Origin: DASUFZ01 sp035541475
GTDB taxonomy: Bacteria > Myxococcota_A > UBA9160 > SMWR01
Reading direction: 5' to 3'
Assembly (NCBI GenBank): GCA_035541475.1
Contig: DATKND010000025.1
Span: 1-64,000, forward strand
Length of the DNA stretch: 64,000 nucleotides
Shown here: positions 51,360-59,932 of the stretch, piece after piece
Layout of the letters: each line of letters begins with the position of its first letter
Numbering within the stretch: the first letter of the stretch is position 1
Made by a program: the position numbers and the translations under genes
The notes under the pieces: model-generated
What the model saw: only the letters and a program-made list of their open reading frames with translations
Database searches by the model: none
Told to the model about the DNA's origin: nothing

Positions 51360-53453
51360 ATGGAGCCTCCCGACCGCCCGCCGACGCCTCGCGGGCGGCT
51401 GATCGCGCGCGGCTCCGCGGACAACCCGGCCAACCGATTCGAGCGCCTGCGCGTCGTCGCCGACGCAGAGATCGAGCCGCCGCGCGACGACGACACGGGC
51501 GAGCCGGCACCCGTCCCGACGCTCTACCTGCGCGATCCCACTCGCACCCTGCTCGCGCACAACGACAGCCCCGACCTCGGCTTCGACACGAGCCTGAATC
51601 CGTACCGCGGGTGCTCCCACGGCTGCTCGTATTGCCTGGATCCCAAGACGCCCGTGCTCTACGCCGACTTCATCTGGCGCCCGCTCGGGAACGTCCAGGT
51701 GGGCGACGTGCTCGCCGGGTTCGACGAGCATGCGCCGCCGGGCGTGTATCGGAAGCTGCGACCGGCGCGGGTCGAGGCGGTGTGGTGGTCGCGCAAGCCC
51801 ACCCTGCGGTTGATCACGCGCAACACCGAGGTGCGAACGACGGCCGAGCACCGCTGGCTGCAGGGCCGCATGTTCCGATGGTCGCGCACCGACCGGCTCG
51901 CGCCGGGCCGCAAGTTGCGCCACATGCCGATCGTCGCGAGCGAGATCGAGGACGACGACTACCGCGCTGGCTATCTCGCCGGTCTCTCGCTCGGCGACGG
52001 AACTTTCCGCTACCAGCCCGGCGGGCGCAGCGACAAGAAGGGATTTCCCGCGGCGTACTGGCGCGTCGCGACGATCGACCGCGAGCCGCTCGAGAGAATC
52101 GTCGCGTACCTCGAGCAACTCTCGATCTCTGCATGGATCCGGCCGTTCGATGCCGGAGTGCGGACGACATCGCCGATGTGGAAGGTGGAGATCCGGTCGC
52201 TCGCGAAGCTCGAGATCGTGAGCAAGCTGCTCTTCGTCGAACGAGAGAGCCGAAGCTATCGCCGCGGCTTCGTCGCAGGCTTCTTCGATGCGGAGGGTCA
52301 CAACGGGACCTCGCTCCGCATGTCGCAGGTCGACCTGTCGGTGCTCGAACGCGTGACCGCCTACGCCCGTTCCCTCGGCTTCGAGCTCGGTCTGGAGCGA
52401 CGCGACGGAAGAGCCAGCACGCTTCGTCTGCCCGGCTGGCTGACCGATCGCATCCGGTTCTTCTCGGTGCTCCAGCCCGCCATCCGTCGCAAGCGCGAGG
52501 CGCTATTCGGGCGCGTGCCGTTCCTCGACCCCGAGCCGATCGAGGCGATCGAGCGGGGCCCGACGAGCGAGGTCGTGGACATCCAGACCTCGACCGGGAC
52601 GTTCTATGCTGGAGGCCTCTCGACGCATAACTGTTTCGCACGACCCACCCACGAGTACCTCGGCTTCTCCGCCGGTCTCGACTTCGAGACGCGCATCCTC
52701 GTCAAGGAGGACGCGCCCGAGCTGCTCCGTCGGGCGCTCTCCTCGCCGCGCTGGGAGCCGCGCGTGGTGGCGCTCTCGGGTGTCACCGACGCCTATCAAC
52801 CCGTCGAGGCGAAGCTGCGCCTCACCCGCCGCTGCCTCGAGGTCTTCGCCGAGTTCCGGAACCCCGTCACGATCATCACGAAGAGCGCGCTCGTCGCGCG
52901 CGATGCCGATCTGCTCGCGGAGCTCGCGCGCCACCACGCCGCGTCGGTGCACATCTCCGTGACGAGCCTCGACGACTCGCTGCGCCGCGTCCTCGAACCG
53001 CGCGCCTCGTCGCCGCGCAGCCGACTTGCGGCGATCGAGACGCTGGCGGCGGCCGGCGTGCCGGTCGGCGTGATCTGCGCGCCGGTGATCCCCGCCGTGA
53101 ACGACTCCGAGATCCCGGCGGTCCTCGACGCCGCGGCGAGGGCCGGCGCGCGCGGGGCCGGCTGGGTGATGCTGCGGCTGCCCCACGGCCTGAAGGAGCT
53201 CTTCGAGTCCTGGCTCGAGCGTCACTTCCCGGAGCGCAAGGAGCGCGTGTTGTCGCTCCTCCGCGAGGCGGGCGGCGGCGCGCTCTACGACTCGCGCTTC
53301 CACACGCGGCAGCGAGGCAGCGGTGTCTACGCCGAGCAGATTCGGTCGCTCTTCGAGCTCGCTCGGCGTCGCGCGGGGCTCGCGAACGAGCGCACTCCGC
53401 TCTCCACCGCCGCGTTTCGCCGGCCGGCATCGGCGCAACTCCCGCTGCTCTGA
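51360..53453 (+). CDS. Intein-containing Rv2578c-family radical SAM protein
   Basis: A 697-residue precursor. N-extein residues 1-91 end in LNPYRGCSHGCSY, the first two Cys of a CX3CX2C iron-sulfur motif. A 333-residue intein (92-424) follows. The C-extein starts with C425 in CFARPTHEYLGFSAGLD, which supplies the third Cys after splicing. The spliced protein would be 364 residues with radical SAM motifs VVALSGVTDAYQPVE and VTIITKSALVARD. Its reaction is unknown; the family is named after mycobacterial Rv2578c. Without splicing the cluster site is broken. Confidence 0.9.
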   Translation: MEPPDRPPTPRGRLIARGSADNPANRFERLRVVADAEIEPPRDDDTGEPAPVPTLYLRDPTRTLLAHNDSPDLGFDTSLNPYRGCSHGCSYCLDPKTPVLYADFIWRPLGNVQVGDVLAGFDEHAPPGVYRKLRPARVEAVWWSRKPTLRLITRNTEVRTTAEHRWLQGRMFRWSRTDRLAPGRKLRHMPIVASEIEDDDYRAGYLAGLSLGDGTFRYQPGGRSDKKGFPAAYWRVATIDREPLERIVAYLEQLSISAWIRPFDAGVRTTSPMWKVEIRSLAKLEIVSKLLFVERESRSYRRGFVAGFFDAEGHNGTSLRMSQVDLSVLERVTAYARSLGFELGLERRDGRASTLRLPGWLTDRIRFFSVLQPAIRRKREALFGRVPFLDPEPIEAIERGPTSEVVDIQTSTGTFYAGGLSTHNCFARPTHEYLGFSAGLDFETRILVKEDAPELLRRALSSPRWEPRVVALSGVTDAYQPVEAKLRLTRRCLEVFAEFRNPVTIITKSALVARDADLLAELARHHAASVHISVTSLDDSLRRVLEPRASSPRSRLAAIETLAAAGVPVGVICAPVIPAVNDSEIPAVLDAAARAGARGAGWVMLRLPHGLKELFESWLERHFPERKERVLSLLREAGGGALYDSRFHTRQRGSGVYAEQIRSLFELARRRAGLANERTPLSTAAFRRPASAQLPLL
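51633..52631 (+). mobile_element. LAGLIDADG-endonuclease intein
   Basis: Residues 92-424 of the radical SAM precursor. The N-terminal splice block is CLDPKTPVLYADF with Cys1. Block B is TTAEHRWL (His164). The C-terminal blocks are EVVDIQTSTGTFYAGGL and STHN, followed by Cys+1. Two dodecapeptide motifs, YLAGLSLGDG (~205-214) and FVAGFFDAEG (~304-313), identify a LAGLIDADG homing endonuclease that looks intact. GC content appears somewhat lower than in the exteins by eye. Confidence 0.9.
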
Positions 53454-53538
53454 CTCCGCTCCGCGACCCTGCTACCGTGCGCGCGTGCCGCGAGTCGACG
53501 TTGCCTCTGGCGCGTATCGTCACCGGACGGCGTAGCCG

Positions 53539-54258
53539 ATGGCGGTCTTCGCCCTCGTCCACGGCGCGTGGCACGGCGCCTGGTGCTTCGAGAAGCTGGT
53601 GCCCGCGCTCGCGGCGAAGGGCCATCGCGCCGTCGCCTTCGATCTGCCGGGCCACGGCGCGGACCCGACTCCGCGCGATCAGGTGACCCTCTCTTCCTAC
53701 GTCGAGCGCGTGGGTGAGGCGCTGGCCCGCCTGAGCGAGCCCGCGCTGCTCCTCGGCCACAGCATGGGCGGCCTGGTGATCGCGCAGGCCGGCGAGGAGC
53801 ACGCGCCGCGCGTGCGCGCGCTCGTCTACCTCGCCGCCTTCCTGCCGCGAAACGGCGAGAGCCTCGGCGGCCTCGCCATCCCGTCGGCGGTGACACCGAA
53901 CCTGCGGCCCGATCGCGAGGCCGGCGTCGTGGGCTTCGACCCGGCGGGCGCGCGCGACGCCTTCTACCACGACTGCTCCGACGCCGACGTCGAGACGGCG
54001 AGCGCGCGCCTGTGCCCGCAGCCGGTCGCGCCCTGGACCGCAAGCGTCCGCCTCGGTGCGCGCTACGAGGCGATTGCGCGCCACTACATCGAGTGCACGC
54101 TCGATCGCGCGATCCCGATCGCCGAGCAGCGGCGCATGCACGCCGCGACTCCCTGTCGAATCCACACGCTCGAGACCGCGCACTCGCCCTTCTACTCGAT
54201 GCCCGACCGACTCGCCGGCGTGCTCGACGCGATCGCGCGCCACGAGGACCGACGGTAG
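53539..54258 (+). CDS. Small alpha/beta hydrolase (EstC/salicylate esterase-like)
   Basis: A 239-residue alpha/beta hydrolase. The oxyanion motif is FALVHGAWHGAWCFEKL and the nucleophile elbow LLLGHSMGGLVIAQA. The acid is probably the Asp of HYIECTLDRAIP and the His lies in LETAHSPFYSMP. The compact length and these motifs match the EstC/methyl-ketone or alkyl-salicylate esterase group. It stands alone between the radical SAM and gap genes. Confidence 0.85.
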   Translation: MAVFALVHGAWHGAWCFEKLVPALAAKGHRAVAFDLPGHGADPTPRDQVTLSSYVERVGEALARLSEPALLLGHSMGGLVIAQAGEEHAPRVRALVYLAAFLPRNGESLGGLAIPSAVTPNLRPDREAGVVGFDPAGARDAFYHDCSDADVETASARLCPQPVAPWTASVRLGARYEAIARHYIECTLDRAIPIAEQRRMHAATPCRIHTLETAHSPFYSMPDRLAGVLDAIARHEDRR

Positions 54259-54445
54259 TCGCGACGCCTCGACCGCCATCGCAGGGGTGCTTCGCCCCAG
54301 GCGAGCGGCGGAAGGCTACGATCGGACCCCTTCGCAGAACCGGAGCGGGGTGCTCCGATCGGGCACAGGTCTTGCTCTCGCCTCTCGCGACCGGCGACGT
54401 CGATGCGCCGCATCGCGGGAGCGATCGACTCCACAGGAGGAAGAG

Positions 54446-55516
54446 ATGGCCATCAAGGTCGGCATCAATGGTTTCGGTCGGATCGGACGCCTGGTCTTCC
54501 AGGCGCTCTGCGACCAGGGCCTGCTCGGGAAGGAGATCGACGTGGTCGGCGTGGTCGACGTCTCCACCGACGCCGACTACTTCGCGTATCAGATGAAGTA
54601 CGACTCGGTGCACGGCCGCTTCAAGCACCCGCTCTCGACCCGGAAGAGCAGCCCGTCGGCCGAGGAGAACGACGTGATCGTCGTCGGCCGCGAGGAGGTC
54701 CGCTGCATCCCGGCGGCCAAGGACCCGAGCCAGCTCCCGTGGAAGCAGTTCGGCGCCGAGTACGTGATCGAGTCGACCGGCCTCTTCACCGACGGCGAGA
54801 AGGCGAAGGGCCACCTCGCCGCGGGAGCGAAGAGGGTGATCATCTCCGCGCCGGGAAAGGGCGGTGTGAAGACGCTGGTCATGGGGGTGAACGAGGCGGA
54901 GTACGACCCGGCGCGCCACCCGATCGTGTCGAACGCGTCCTGTACCACCAACTGTCTGGCGCCCGTCGTGCACGTGCTGCTGAAGGAAGGGATCGGGATC
55001 GAGACCGGTCTCATGACGACGATCCACGCCTACACCGCCACGCAGAAGGTGGTGGACGGTCCCTCGAAGAAGGACTGGCGCGGCGGCCGCGCGGCGGCGA
55101 TCAACATCATCCCGTCGACCACGGGCGCGGCGAAGGCGGTCGGCGAGGTGCTCCCCGCCACGAAGGGCAAGCTCACCGGCATGGCCTTCCGCGTGCCGAC
55201 CGCCAACGTCTCCGTCGTCGACCTCACGTTCCGGACCGCGAACGACACCTCGATCGAGGCGATCGACGATCTGATGAAGAAGGCGAGCGAGACCTACCTG
55301 AAGGGCATCCTCGGCTACTGCAACGAGGAGGTCGTCTCCACCGACCTCGTCCACGACGACCGCTCCTCGATCTACGACTCGCTCGCGACGGTCCAGAACA
55401 ACCTGAAGGGCGAGAAGCGCTTCTTCAAGATCGTGTCGTGGTACGACAACGAGTGGGGCTACTCGAACCGCGTGGTCGATCTGCTCCGCTACATGGCGAA
55501 GCGGGACGCCCGCTAG
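54446..55516 (+). CDS. gap: Glyceraldehyde-3-phosphate dehydrogenase, eukaryotic glycosomal-like
   Basis: A 356-residue type I GAPDH. KVGINGFGRIGRLVFQAL binds NAD, SNASCTTNCLAP holds the catalytic Cys, and WYDNEWGYSNRVVDL is the usual C-terminal motif. It converts glyceraldehyde 3-phosphate to 1,3-bisphosphoglycerate. The segments EIDVVGVVDVSTDADYFAYQ, SSPSAEENDVIVV and DGPSKKDWRGGRAAAINI follow trypanosomatid glycosomal GAPDH as I remember it more closely than typical bacterial enzymes. AGGAGG precedes ATG 54446. pgk follows 7 bp later. Confidence 0.95.
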   Translation: MAIKVGINGFGRIGRLVFQALCDQGLLGKEIDVVGVVDVSTDADYFAYQMKYDSVHGRFKHPLSTRKSSPSAEENDVIVVGREEVRCIPAAKDPSQLPWKQFGAEYVIESTGLFTDGEKAKGHLAAGAKRVIISAPGKGGVKTLVMGVNEAEYDPARHPIVSNASCTTNCLAPVVHVLLKEGIGIETGLMTTIHAYTATQKVVDGPSKKDWRGGRAAAINIIPSTTGAAKAVGEVLPATKGKLTGMAFRVPTANVSVVDLTFRTANDTSIEAIDDLMKKASETYLKGILGYCNEEVVSTDLVHDDRSSIYDSLATVQNNLKGEKRFFKIVSWYDNEWGYSNRVVDLLRYMAKRDAR

Positions 55517-55523
55517 GGAGCGC

Positions 55524-56759
55524 ATGGCGAAGCTGTTCATCGAGGATCTCGACCTGCGCGGGAAGCGCGTGCTCATGCGCGTCGACTTCAACGTGCCGAC
55601 GAAGGACGGCCGGGTCGAGAACGACAAGCGCCTGCGCGCGTCGCTGCCCTCGATCCGCTACGCGCTCGAGCGCGGCGCGAGCCTCGTGCTGATGAGCCAC
55701 CTCGGCCGGCCCGACGGCAAGAAGGTCGCGAAGTACTCGCTGCGGCCGGTGGCGGAGCAGCTCTCCCTGCTGCTCGGCCGACCGGTGAAGTTCCTCGAGG
55801 ACTGCGTCGGCCCCGACGTCGAGAAGAGCTGCGCCGCGCTGAAACCGGGTGAGGTCGCGCTGCTCGAGAACCTGCGCTTCCACATCGAGGAGGAGGGCAA
55901 GGTCAAGCAGAAGGACGGCACGTCGGTAAAGGCCGATCCGGAGGCGTTGAAGGCCTTCCGCGCGTCGCTCTCGAAGCTCGGCGACGTCTACGTGAACGAC
56001 GCCTTCGGGACCGCGCACCGGGCGCACTCGTCGATGACGGGCATCTCGCTCGCGCAACGCGCCGCGGGCTACCTGATGAAGCGGGAGCTCGACTTCCTCG
56101 GCGACGCGGTCGAGAAGCCGCAGCGACCGTTCGTCGCGATCCTCGGCGGCGCCAAGGTCTCCGGAAAGATCGACGTGATCTCCGCGCTGCTGCCGAAGGT
56201 CGATACGCTCCTGATCGGCGGCGGGATGGCCTTCACGTTCTACAAGGCGATGGGCAAGCCGATCGGCCGTTCGCTCGTCGAGGACGACCGCATCGAGATG
56301 GCGCGCGAGCTGCTCGCGCGCGCGGGCGACAAGCTGGTGCTGCCGGTCGATGTCGTCGTCACCGACGCGCTCGATCTCGAGGCGCGCAAAGTCGGAACCT
56401 TGCGGACGCTGGCCTGGGACCGGATCGGACCGACCGACATCGGCGTCGACATCGGCGAGGCGACGCGCGCGAAGTTCGCGGACCTCGTGAGGCGCGCGAA
56501 GACGGTGGTGTGGAACGGTCCGATGGGCGTCTTCGAGATCGAGGCTACGGCACGCGGGACGCTCGCGGTCGCGAGCGCGCTCGCCGACGCGACTGCACAC
56601 GGCGCGGTGACGGTGGTCGGCGGCGGCGACTCGGTATCCGCGATCGAGCAGGCGGGGCTCGCCGAGAAGGTGACCCACGTCTCCACCGGCGGAGGCGCCT
56701 CGCTCGAGTTCCTCGAGGGCAAGGATCTGCCCGGCGTCCGCTATCTCAGCGAGAAATAG
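55524..56759 (+). CDS. pgk: Phosphoglycerate kinase, eukaryotic-type sequence
   Basis: A 411-residue phosphoglycerate kinase, which makes ATP from 1,3-bisphosphoglycerate. RVDFNVPTKDGRVENDKR, LMSHLGRPDG and the C-terminal VSTGGGASLEFLEGKDLPGV are diagnostic. It contains the insertion EEEGKVKQKDGTSVKADPE and the run FRASLSKLGDVYVNDAFGTA, with AHRAHSSMTG, which I know from eukaryotic PGKs. It lies directly behind gap, and the adh gene follows by 41 bp. Confidence 0.95.
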   Translation: MAKLFIEDLDLRGKRVLMRVDFNVPTKDGRVENDKRLRASLPSIRYALERGASLVLMSHLGRPDGKKVAKYSLRPVAEQLSLLLGRPVKFLEDCVGPDVEKSCAALKPGEVALLENLRFHIEEEGKVKQKDGTSVKADPEALKAFRASLSKLGDVYVNDAFGTAHRAHSSMTGISLAQRAAGYLMKRELDFLGDAVEKPQRPFVAILGGAKVSGKIDVISALLPKVDTLLIGGGMAFTFYKAMGKPIGRSLVEDDRIEMARELLARAGDKLVLPVDVVVTDALDLEARKVGTLRTLAWDRIGPTDIGVDIGEATRAKFADLVRRAKTVVWNGPMGVFEIEATARGTLAVASALADATAHGAVTVVGGGDSVSAIEQAGLAEKVTHVSTGGGASLEFLEGKDLPGVRYLSEK

Positions 56760-56800
56760 CCGCAGGGCCGCTCCGCGCGGTCGTCGGCGCAGGAGTTTCC

Positions 56801-57856
56801 ATGAAGGCGCTGGTGTATCGAGGACCCGGCAAGAAGGCCTGGGAGGACGTCCCGCCGCCGCGCATCCGCCGCCCCACCGACGCGGTCGTCCGGATCGACA
56901 CGACGACGATCTGCGGAACCGACCTCCACATCCTGAAGGGCGACGTCCCGGCGGTGACACCGGGGCGCGTCCTCGGACACGAGGGGGTCGGCGTCGTCAC
57001 GGAGGCCGGGAGCGAGGTGACGTCGTTTCGCGTCGGGGACCGCGTGCTCGTCTCCTGCATCAAGTCGTGCGGGCGCTGCCCCTTCTGCAAGCAGTCGCTC
57101 CAGTCGCACTGCCTCGGAGACGAGGGCGCGGCGGGCATCGGCTGGATCTTCGGCCACCTGATCGACGGCACGCAGGCCGAGTTCGTGCGCGTCCCGTATG
57201 CCGACACGTCGCTCCACGCGGTGCCTCCGAACGTCAGCAACCGGCAGGCCGTGATGCTCTCCGACATCCTGCCGACCGGATTCGAGATCGGCGTGCAGTA
57301 CGGGCGGACGAAGCCGGGCGACGTGGTCGCCGTCATCGGTGCGGGCCCGATCGGACTCTCGGTGATGATGACGGCGGGGCTCTATGGCGCTTCGAAGATC
57401 ATCGCGATCGATCTCGACGAGAACCGCATCGAGCAGGCGCGGCGATTCGGCGCGACCGCCGGCGTGCGCGCTTCGGATGCGGATTGGAAGAAGAAGGTGC
57501 TGGCGATGACCGACGGCCTCGGCGTCGACGTCGCGGTCGAAGCGGTCGGCGTTCCCTCAACGTTCGAGATGGCGACCGAGATCGTGCGCCCCGGCGGCCA
57601 CGTCGCGAACGTCGGAGTCCACGGTAAGCCGGCCACGCTGCGGCTGCAGGACCTGTGGATCCAGAACATCACCATCAGCACGGGTCTCGTGAACACCAAC
57701 ACGACGCCGATGCTCCTTCGTCTCGTCGCCGAGGGCCGGCTCGACGTGGAGAAGTTCGCGAGCCACCACTTCGCGCTCGACGACATGCTCGCCGCCTACG
57801 ACACCTTCGGGCGCGCCGCGGAGACGAAGGCGCTGAAGGTCGTCATCGAGCGCTAG
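56801..57856 (+). CDS. Zinc-dependent alcohol dehydrogenase
   Basis: A 351-residue medium-chain dehydrogenase. Catalytic zinc ligands lie in TTICGTDLHIL and VLGHEGVGVV; structural zinc Cys are in CGRCPFCKQSLQSHC. The Rossmann motif is VAVIGAGPIGLSVM and IIAIDLDENRIEQA gives an Asp suited to NAD. The central DILPTGFEIGVQYG pattern resembles bacterial alcohol/isopropanol dehydrogenases. AGGAG lies before ATG 56801. It follows pgk closely, so it may belong to the same operon. Confidence 0.88.
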   Translation: MKALVYRGPGKKAWEDVPPPRIRRPTDAVVRIDTTTICGTDLHILKGDVPAVTPGRVLGHEGVGVVTEAGSEVTSFRVGDRVLVSCIKSCGRCPFCKQSLQSHCLGDEGAAGIGWIFGHLIDGTQAEFVRVPYADTSLHAVPPNVSNRQAVMLSDILPTGFEIGVQYGRTKPGDVVAVIGAGPIGLSVMMTAGLYGASKIIAIDLDENRIEQARRFGATAGVRASDADWKKKVLAMTDGLGVDVAVEAVGVPSTFEMATEIVRPGGHVANVGVHGKPATLRLQDLWIQNITISTGLVNTNTTPMLLRLVAEGRLDVEKFASHHFALDDMLAAYDTFGRAAETKALKVVIER

Positions 57857-57889
57857 GAGGCTCGGCGACCGAGCGAAGGAGACCTCGCC

Positions 57890-58384
57890 ATGCCGCATCC
57901 TCGAATCGCCCGCGCTCTGCCCGCGCTCGTCCTCGTCGCGTCGCTCCTTGCGCCGAGCGCGCGAGCCGAGCTCACTACCTGGGACCAGGCGCAGGTCACC
58001 GCGCTCGGGAAGGAGTTGGTTCAGGCCACCAACGCGCTGTACGAGACCTTCCGGAAGCAGCCGCCGCCGTCGGTCGGATCGATGCAGGGCGATTCCTACC
58101 AGCGGCTCAAGCAGTTCGTGCGGCTGCTCCACGTCGTGTCGCAGGAGTTCGCGGGGTCGCTCGAGAAGGGCGAGGGACGGGTGGAGACGCTCACCATCTT
58201 CGACAACCTGATGCAGCTCGCGCGCAGCGCCCGTGACGAGGCCGCCAGGGTCTTCGTCGCGCACGACGTCTCGGAGCGGGCGTCCGCGGTGCGCCAGGTG
58301 CTGAACCGGCTCGGTCCCTACTACGACCCCGACTTCCCCATTCTCGCTCCGCATCCGAACATCGAGCCCGGCGCGGCGCGATAG
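57890..58384 (+). CDS. Exported helical protein of unknown function
   Basis: A 164-residue protein with signal peptide LPALVLVASLLAPSARA. The mature part is helical and charged: TTWDQAQVTALGKELVQATN, SYQRLKQFVRLLHVVSQEF and TIFDNLMQLARSARDEAARV, ending PYYDPDFPILAPHPN. AGGAG lies upstream of ATG 57890. I do not know the family. It is the last intact gene before the decayed stretch. Confidence 0.6.
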   Translation: MPHPRIARALPALVLVASLLAPSARAELTTWDQAQVTALGKELVQATNALYETFRKQPPPSVGSMQGDSYQRLKQFVRLLHVVSQEFAGSLEKGEGRVETLTIFDNLMQLARSARDEAARVFVAHDVSERASAVRQVLNRLGPYYDPDFPILAPHPNIEPGAAR

Positions 58385-58427
58385 TGACCGCCCCCGTTGG
58401 CCGCGGGCTGCAGCGAGCCCGACTGCG

Positions 58428-58700
58428 GTGAGCCATCTGGCCGACCTTGGAGATGGGCCCGGTTCACTGGACTCTACGCGGATCCCGCTCGACCGGCTGA
58501 CCTTGATTCGCTGGCGCCGCGTCGTCACGGACGTCATGCGCTCCGAGGTCGGCGGTCGCGTGAAGCTGATGTTAGGCGCGCTGTTCGCGCTGCCGCTCGC
58601 GGTCAACGGACTGAACGCATCCTCACCAGGGATGGGCCCCGTCGCCACGGGCGTCGTGATGCGTCCGTCGGCGTTCATCCTCCTTGGCATCGGCGTCTAG
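58428..58700 (+). pseudogene. N-terminal fragment of an ABC transporter ATP-binding/permease protein
   Basis: A 90-codon frame. RSEVGGRVKLMLGALFALPLAVNGLNA resembles the first TM region of SbmA/YddA-type ABC transporters (usually continuing VNSYVGRDFMTAI), but here the sequence changes after GLNASSPG and stops at 58700. With no ATPase or remaining helices this is a remnant. Upstream starts are uncertain. Confidence 0.35.
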
Positions 58701-58814
58701 ATCTGCTGGAACGGCGCCCATGCGCTGCTGGCGAGCGCCTTCCGGGGCGCGATTCGATGGCGCTGCGTTGCACATGCCATCGTCACTCCGGCGAGGAGGG
58801 AAATCAGGACGCTG

Positions 58815-58835
58815 GGCGGAGAGGACGGGATTCGA
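58815..58835 (-). other. Possible tRNA-Ser 3' end remnant
   Basis: On the minus strand it reads TCGAATCCCGTCCTCTCCGC plus C, like the T-arm and acceptor 3' strand of a tRNA-Ser. The 5' half is not present and the T-stem does not pair, so it is not a working tRNA. Such 3' remnants are often left where an integrating element used a tRNA gene. Confidence 0.35.
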
Positions 58836-58966
58836 GCCGCAGGCTCGCTCCCCAACGAGCTACCGTGGTCGCGATCCGCGAGCCGACACCAGGAAGGCGC
58901 CACCGGAGTCGCGTACGACTTCACGCTGACTCAGCCGGCTCTCGGCAGGTTGAAGGAGTGAGAGCT

Positions 58967-59416
58967 TTGGACACGGCTGTCCTCAGCGCGCTGTCGGCGA
59001 TCCTCGGCTCGGCCGTGGGTGGATCGGCCACGTTTGCGACCGCCTGGCTGACACAACGAACCGAGGGTCGACGCGCATCCATCGAAGGCGAGATCCGCAA
59101 GCGGGAGGGTCTCTACGTCGAGTTCATCGCCGAAGCCTCGAAGCTTCTGATGGAGGTTCTCGATCATCAGTTCGAGAGCCCACAGCGGCTGTATCCGCTC
59201 TATTCCATCCTCAACAGGATCCGGCTCCGCTCCTCCGCGGAGGTCCTGGCCGCCGCCGACGATGCGATCACTGAGATTCTCGAGCGGTGCTTCGGTCCCA
59301 ATATCTCGCCCGAGGAGCTCCGCAAGGTCGTGCTCGACCGTCCAACCGATCCGCTCAAGGCATTCAGCGAAGCGTGCCGAGTCGAGCTCAGAACTCTCGA
59401 ACGCCGAATGCCTTGA
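58967..59416 (+). CDS. Small single-TM protein, unknown
   Basis: A 149-residue protein if started at TTG 58967, which has AAGGAG eight bases upstream; GTG 58958 would overlap that site. One TM segment (VLSALSAILGSAVGGSATFATAWL) is followed by a charged helix (TEGRRASIEGEIRKREGLY) and helical C-terminus ending VELRTLERRMP. I do not recognise it. Single-TM proteins of this type occur widely as hypothetical genes. It lies within a region of decayed sequences, so it may not be functional. Confidence 0.45.
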   Translation: MDTAVLSALSAILGSAVGGSATFATAWLTQRTEGRRASIEGEIRKREGLYVEFIAEASKLLMEVLDHQFESPQRLYPLYSILNRIRLRSSAEVLAAADDAITEILERCFGPNISPEELRKVVLDRPTDPLKAFSEACRVELRTLERRMP

Positions 59417-59532
59417 ACCCTGTCGCGGCTCGAGGAGCAACTGCTCGCCGACGACTGACGATTCCCCGTGGCTCCACGCGGTCTACCGGGGCGGCCGCGC
59501 GATCGGGATGGCTCATGATATGGGCGTGATCC

Positions 59533-59664
59533 ATGTTCGGCACCATCATTGCCGGCCGCACCGGCGCGGCCTTCGCCTCGCAGGTCGGCCGTGGTGCTCT
59601 CGATCGTCCTTATCATCGGCTTGCGGGCTACTCACTCGTCTACGACGTGCTCGGGATCAAATGA
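59533..59664 (+). pseudogene. Fragment of an MlaE-like ABC transporter permease
   Basis: A 43-codon frame beginning MFGTIIAGRTGAAFASQVG, which matches the conserved loop of MlaE-family permeases (usually VAGRTGAAFAAQLG). The match ends at RGALDRP and the frame then stops. No ATPase (MlaF) or substrate-binding (MlaD) gene is next to it. Confidence 0.4.
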
Positions 59665-59703
59665 TGGCTACTGCGCCGGTCGCCGGCAGCGCGCACAGGT
59701 CCC

Positions 59704-59860
59704 GGACTGCGCCGCCACTACGGCTTGAGTCCATCCGCGAACCGGTCGCCGACGGCACGACCGAAGCCCGTGTCGCAGCGATGAGTCGCGCGATGGGGCA
59801 GCTCGCGGCCCGGATCGCGATGGAGATCCGCGATGTGCTGGCGAGCCTCAGAACGACGGC
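59704..59860 (+). pseudogene. Possible PqiC-type lipoprotein C-terminal fragment
   Basis: In frame: ESIREPVADGTTEARVAAMS followed by RAMGQLAARIAMEIRDVL. This is like the end of PqiC/ABC-transport auxiliary lipoproteins, which finish with a similar amphipathic helix. No start or N-terminal part is seen. Together with the MlaE-like fragment it could be what is left of an Mla/Pqi-type lipid transport operon. Confidence 0.3.
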
Positions 59861-59932
59861 CCCCGGTCGTCCCGTACACGATCATCACCGGCCGGTTCTC
59901 GCCGTCGGCCACTGGATCATCTCGGGCGAGGG

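Noticed and set aside
58813..58880. Complete tRNA gene on the minus strand
   Set aside because: Only the 3' acceptor and T-loop-like part matches; no anticodon arm or pairing 5' acceptor strand can be found.
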